From a bacterium UBP6_UBA1209 (GTDB lineage: Bacteria > UBP6 > UBA1177): 14,274 nt of DNA. The stretch lies in assembly GCA_002309575.1 (NCBI GenBank), contig DBXP01000040.1:1-14274 (forward strand), given 5' to 3'. Shown here in pieces: positions 14,068 through 14,274 of the stretch. Made by a program: the position numbers and the translations under genes. Numbering within the stretch: the stretch's first letter is position 1; each line of letters starts with the position of its first letter. The notes under the pieces were generated by a model. That model was given only the letters and a program-made list of their open reading frames with translations, made no database searches and was not told where the DNA came from.

Positions 14068-14274
14068 CTACAGTGTTACGAGTGTGCAACCGCTGGAATC
14101 TTCATCCTCTGACGGCTCGCTGCCCGTGTCGGTCGTTTCGCTGCCGGTATCGGTCGTTTCGCTGCCGGTATCGGTCGGATCTTCGCTGCCGGTGTCGGTC
14201 GTTTCGCTGCCGGTGTCGGTCGGATCTTCGCTGCCCGTGTCGGTCGTTTCGCTGCCCGTGTCGGTCGGTTCTTC
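14068..14274 (-). CDS. C-terminal end of a fourth SSGC-tailed secreted protein (paralog 4, cut by the right edge)
   Basis: The last 68 residues of a gene entering from the right. The visible part is almost wholly a tandem repeat of TTDTGSE and DPTDTGSE, followed by PSEDEDSSGCTLVTL and a TAG stop. The SSGC-x-L-x-x-L ending equals that of paralogs 1 and 3 (identical last four residues, LVTL, to paralog 3). The domain region is not visible, so membership in the two-domain family is inferred from the tail, the terminator copy and the tandem position. Confidence 0.8.
   Translation of the reverse strand, partial: EEPTDTGSETTDTGSEDPTDTGSETTDTGSEDPTDTGSETTDTGSETTDTGSEPSEDEDSSGCTLVTL
14120..14274 (-). 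repeat. In-frame 21/24-bp minisatellite encoding TTDTGSE / DPTDTGSE
   Basis: Seven units are visible to the window edge, either 21 bp (TTDTGSE) or 24 bp (DPTDTGSE). A 45-bp higher-order unit (one of each) recurs. Silent variants in the Asp-Thr-Gly codons (GATACCGG, GACACCGG, GACACGGG) fall in adjacent pairs, a sign of recent block duplication. The true extent goes beyond the window. Confidence 0.9.

Noticed and set aside
14120..14274. CRISPR-like direct repeats
   Set aside because: Units are contiguous, 21/24 bp, in frame and without spacers; they encode a TDTGSE linker that ends in the SSGC tail.

Overview
The window reads as chromosomal DNA of a Gram-negative bacterium. An outer-membrane TolC-type channel, an MlaC-type periplasmic lipid carrier and a lipobox protein all imply an outer membrane. 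The right-hand third holds Asp/Thr/Gly-rich secreted proteins with a CGxDGCGGxCG cysteine hinge. From memory, that protein style is common in Myxococcota and other former Deltaproteobacteria, often as uncultured genomes. The phylum is an inference: nothing here is a decisive marker, although rpsB and tsf would place it well by phylogeny.

Left part (1-5659). A truncated MFS/POT-type transporter runs leftward off the window; its leader holds a terminator-like structure with one 5' arm and two alternative 3' arms. Divergent from it is a classical sigma70-type promoter (TTGACA-16-TATAAA), then a nested stem-loop leader and rpsB-tsf (ribosomal protein S2 and elongation factor Ts). A strong intrinsic terminator follows tsf and overlaps the apparent signal-peptide coding region of a TolC-family gene that has no ordinary start codon where one is needed. 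TolC-like, MlaC-like and queH are joined by two ATGA stop/start overlaps, and msrA follows closely.

Middle part (6190-9932). A small two-helix membrane protein (DUF6141-like) overlaps by ATGA a 730-residue fusion of a sugar-type solute-binding protein with a MalF-type permease. The partner permease and ATPase are not in the window. The fusion gene converges on rnhC (RNase HIII) with one base between the stop codons.

Right part (9939-14274, minus strand). Four tandem genes of one secreted family, the outermost cut by the window edge. The three complete ones share a layout: two related beta-rich domains (each with first Cys, CxxC, late Cys) around an 8-Cys hinge. Three of the four end in a low-complexity Asp/Thr/Gly/Glu linker plus SSGC-x-L-x-x-[LI] at the very C terminus. 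The one lacking that tail instead has an N-terminal lipoprotein signal and carries its linker at the N terminus. This suggests the C-terminal Cys motif is a surface-anchoring or sorting signal that substitutes for N-terminal lipidation, which I regard as the most interesting observation. Two of the genes have near-identical UUCG/UCCG-loop terminators; the other two are fused into one transcription unit that also carries rnhC.
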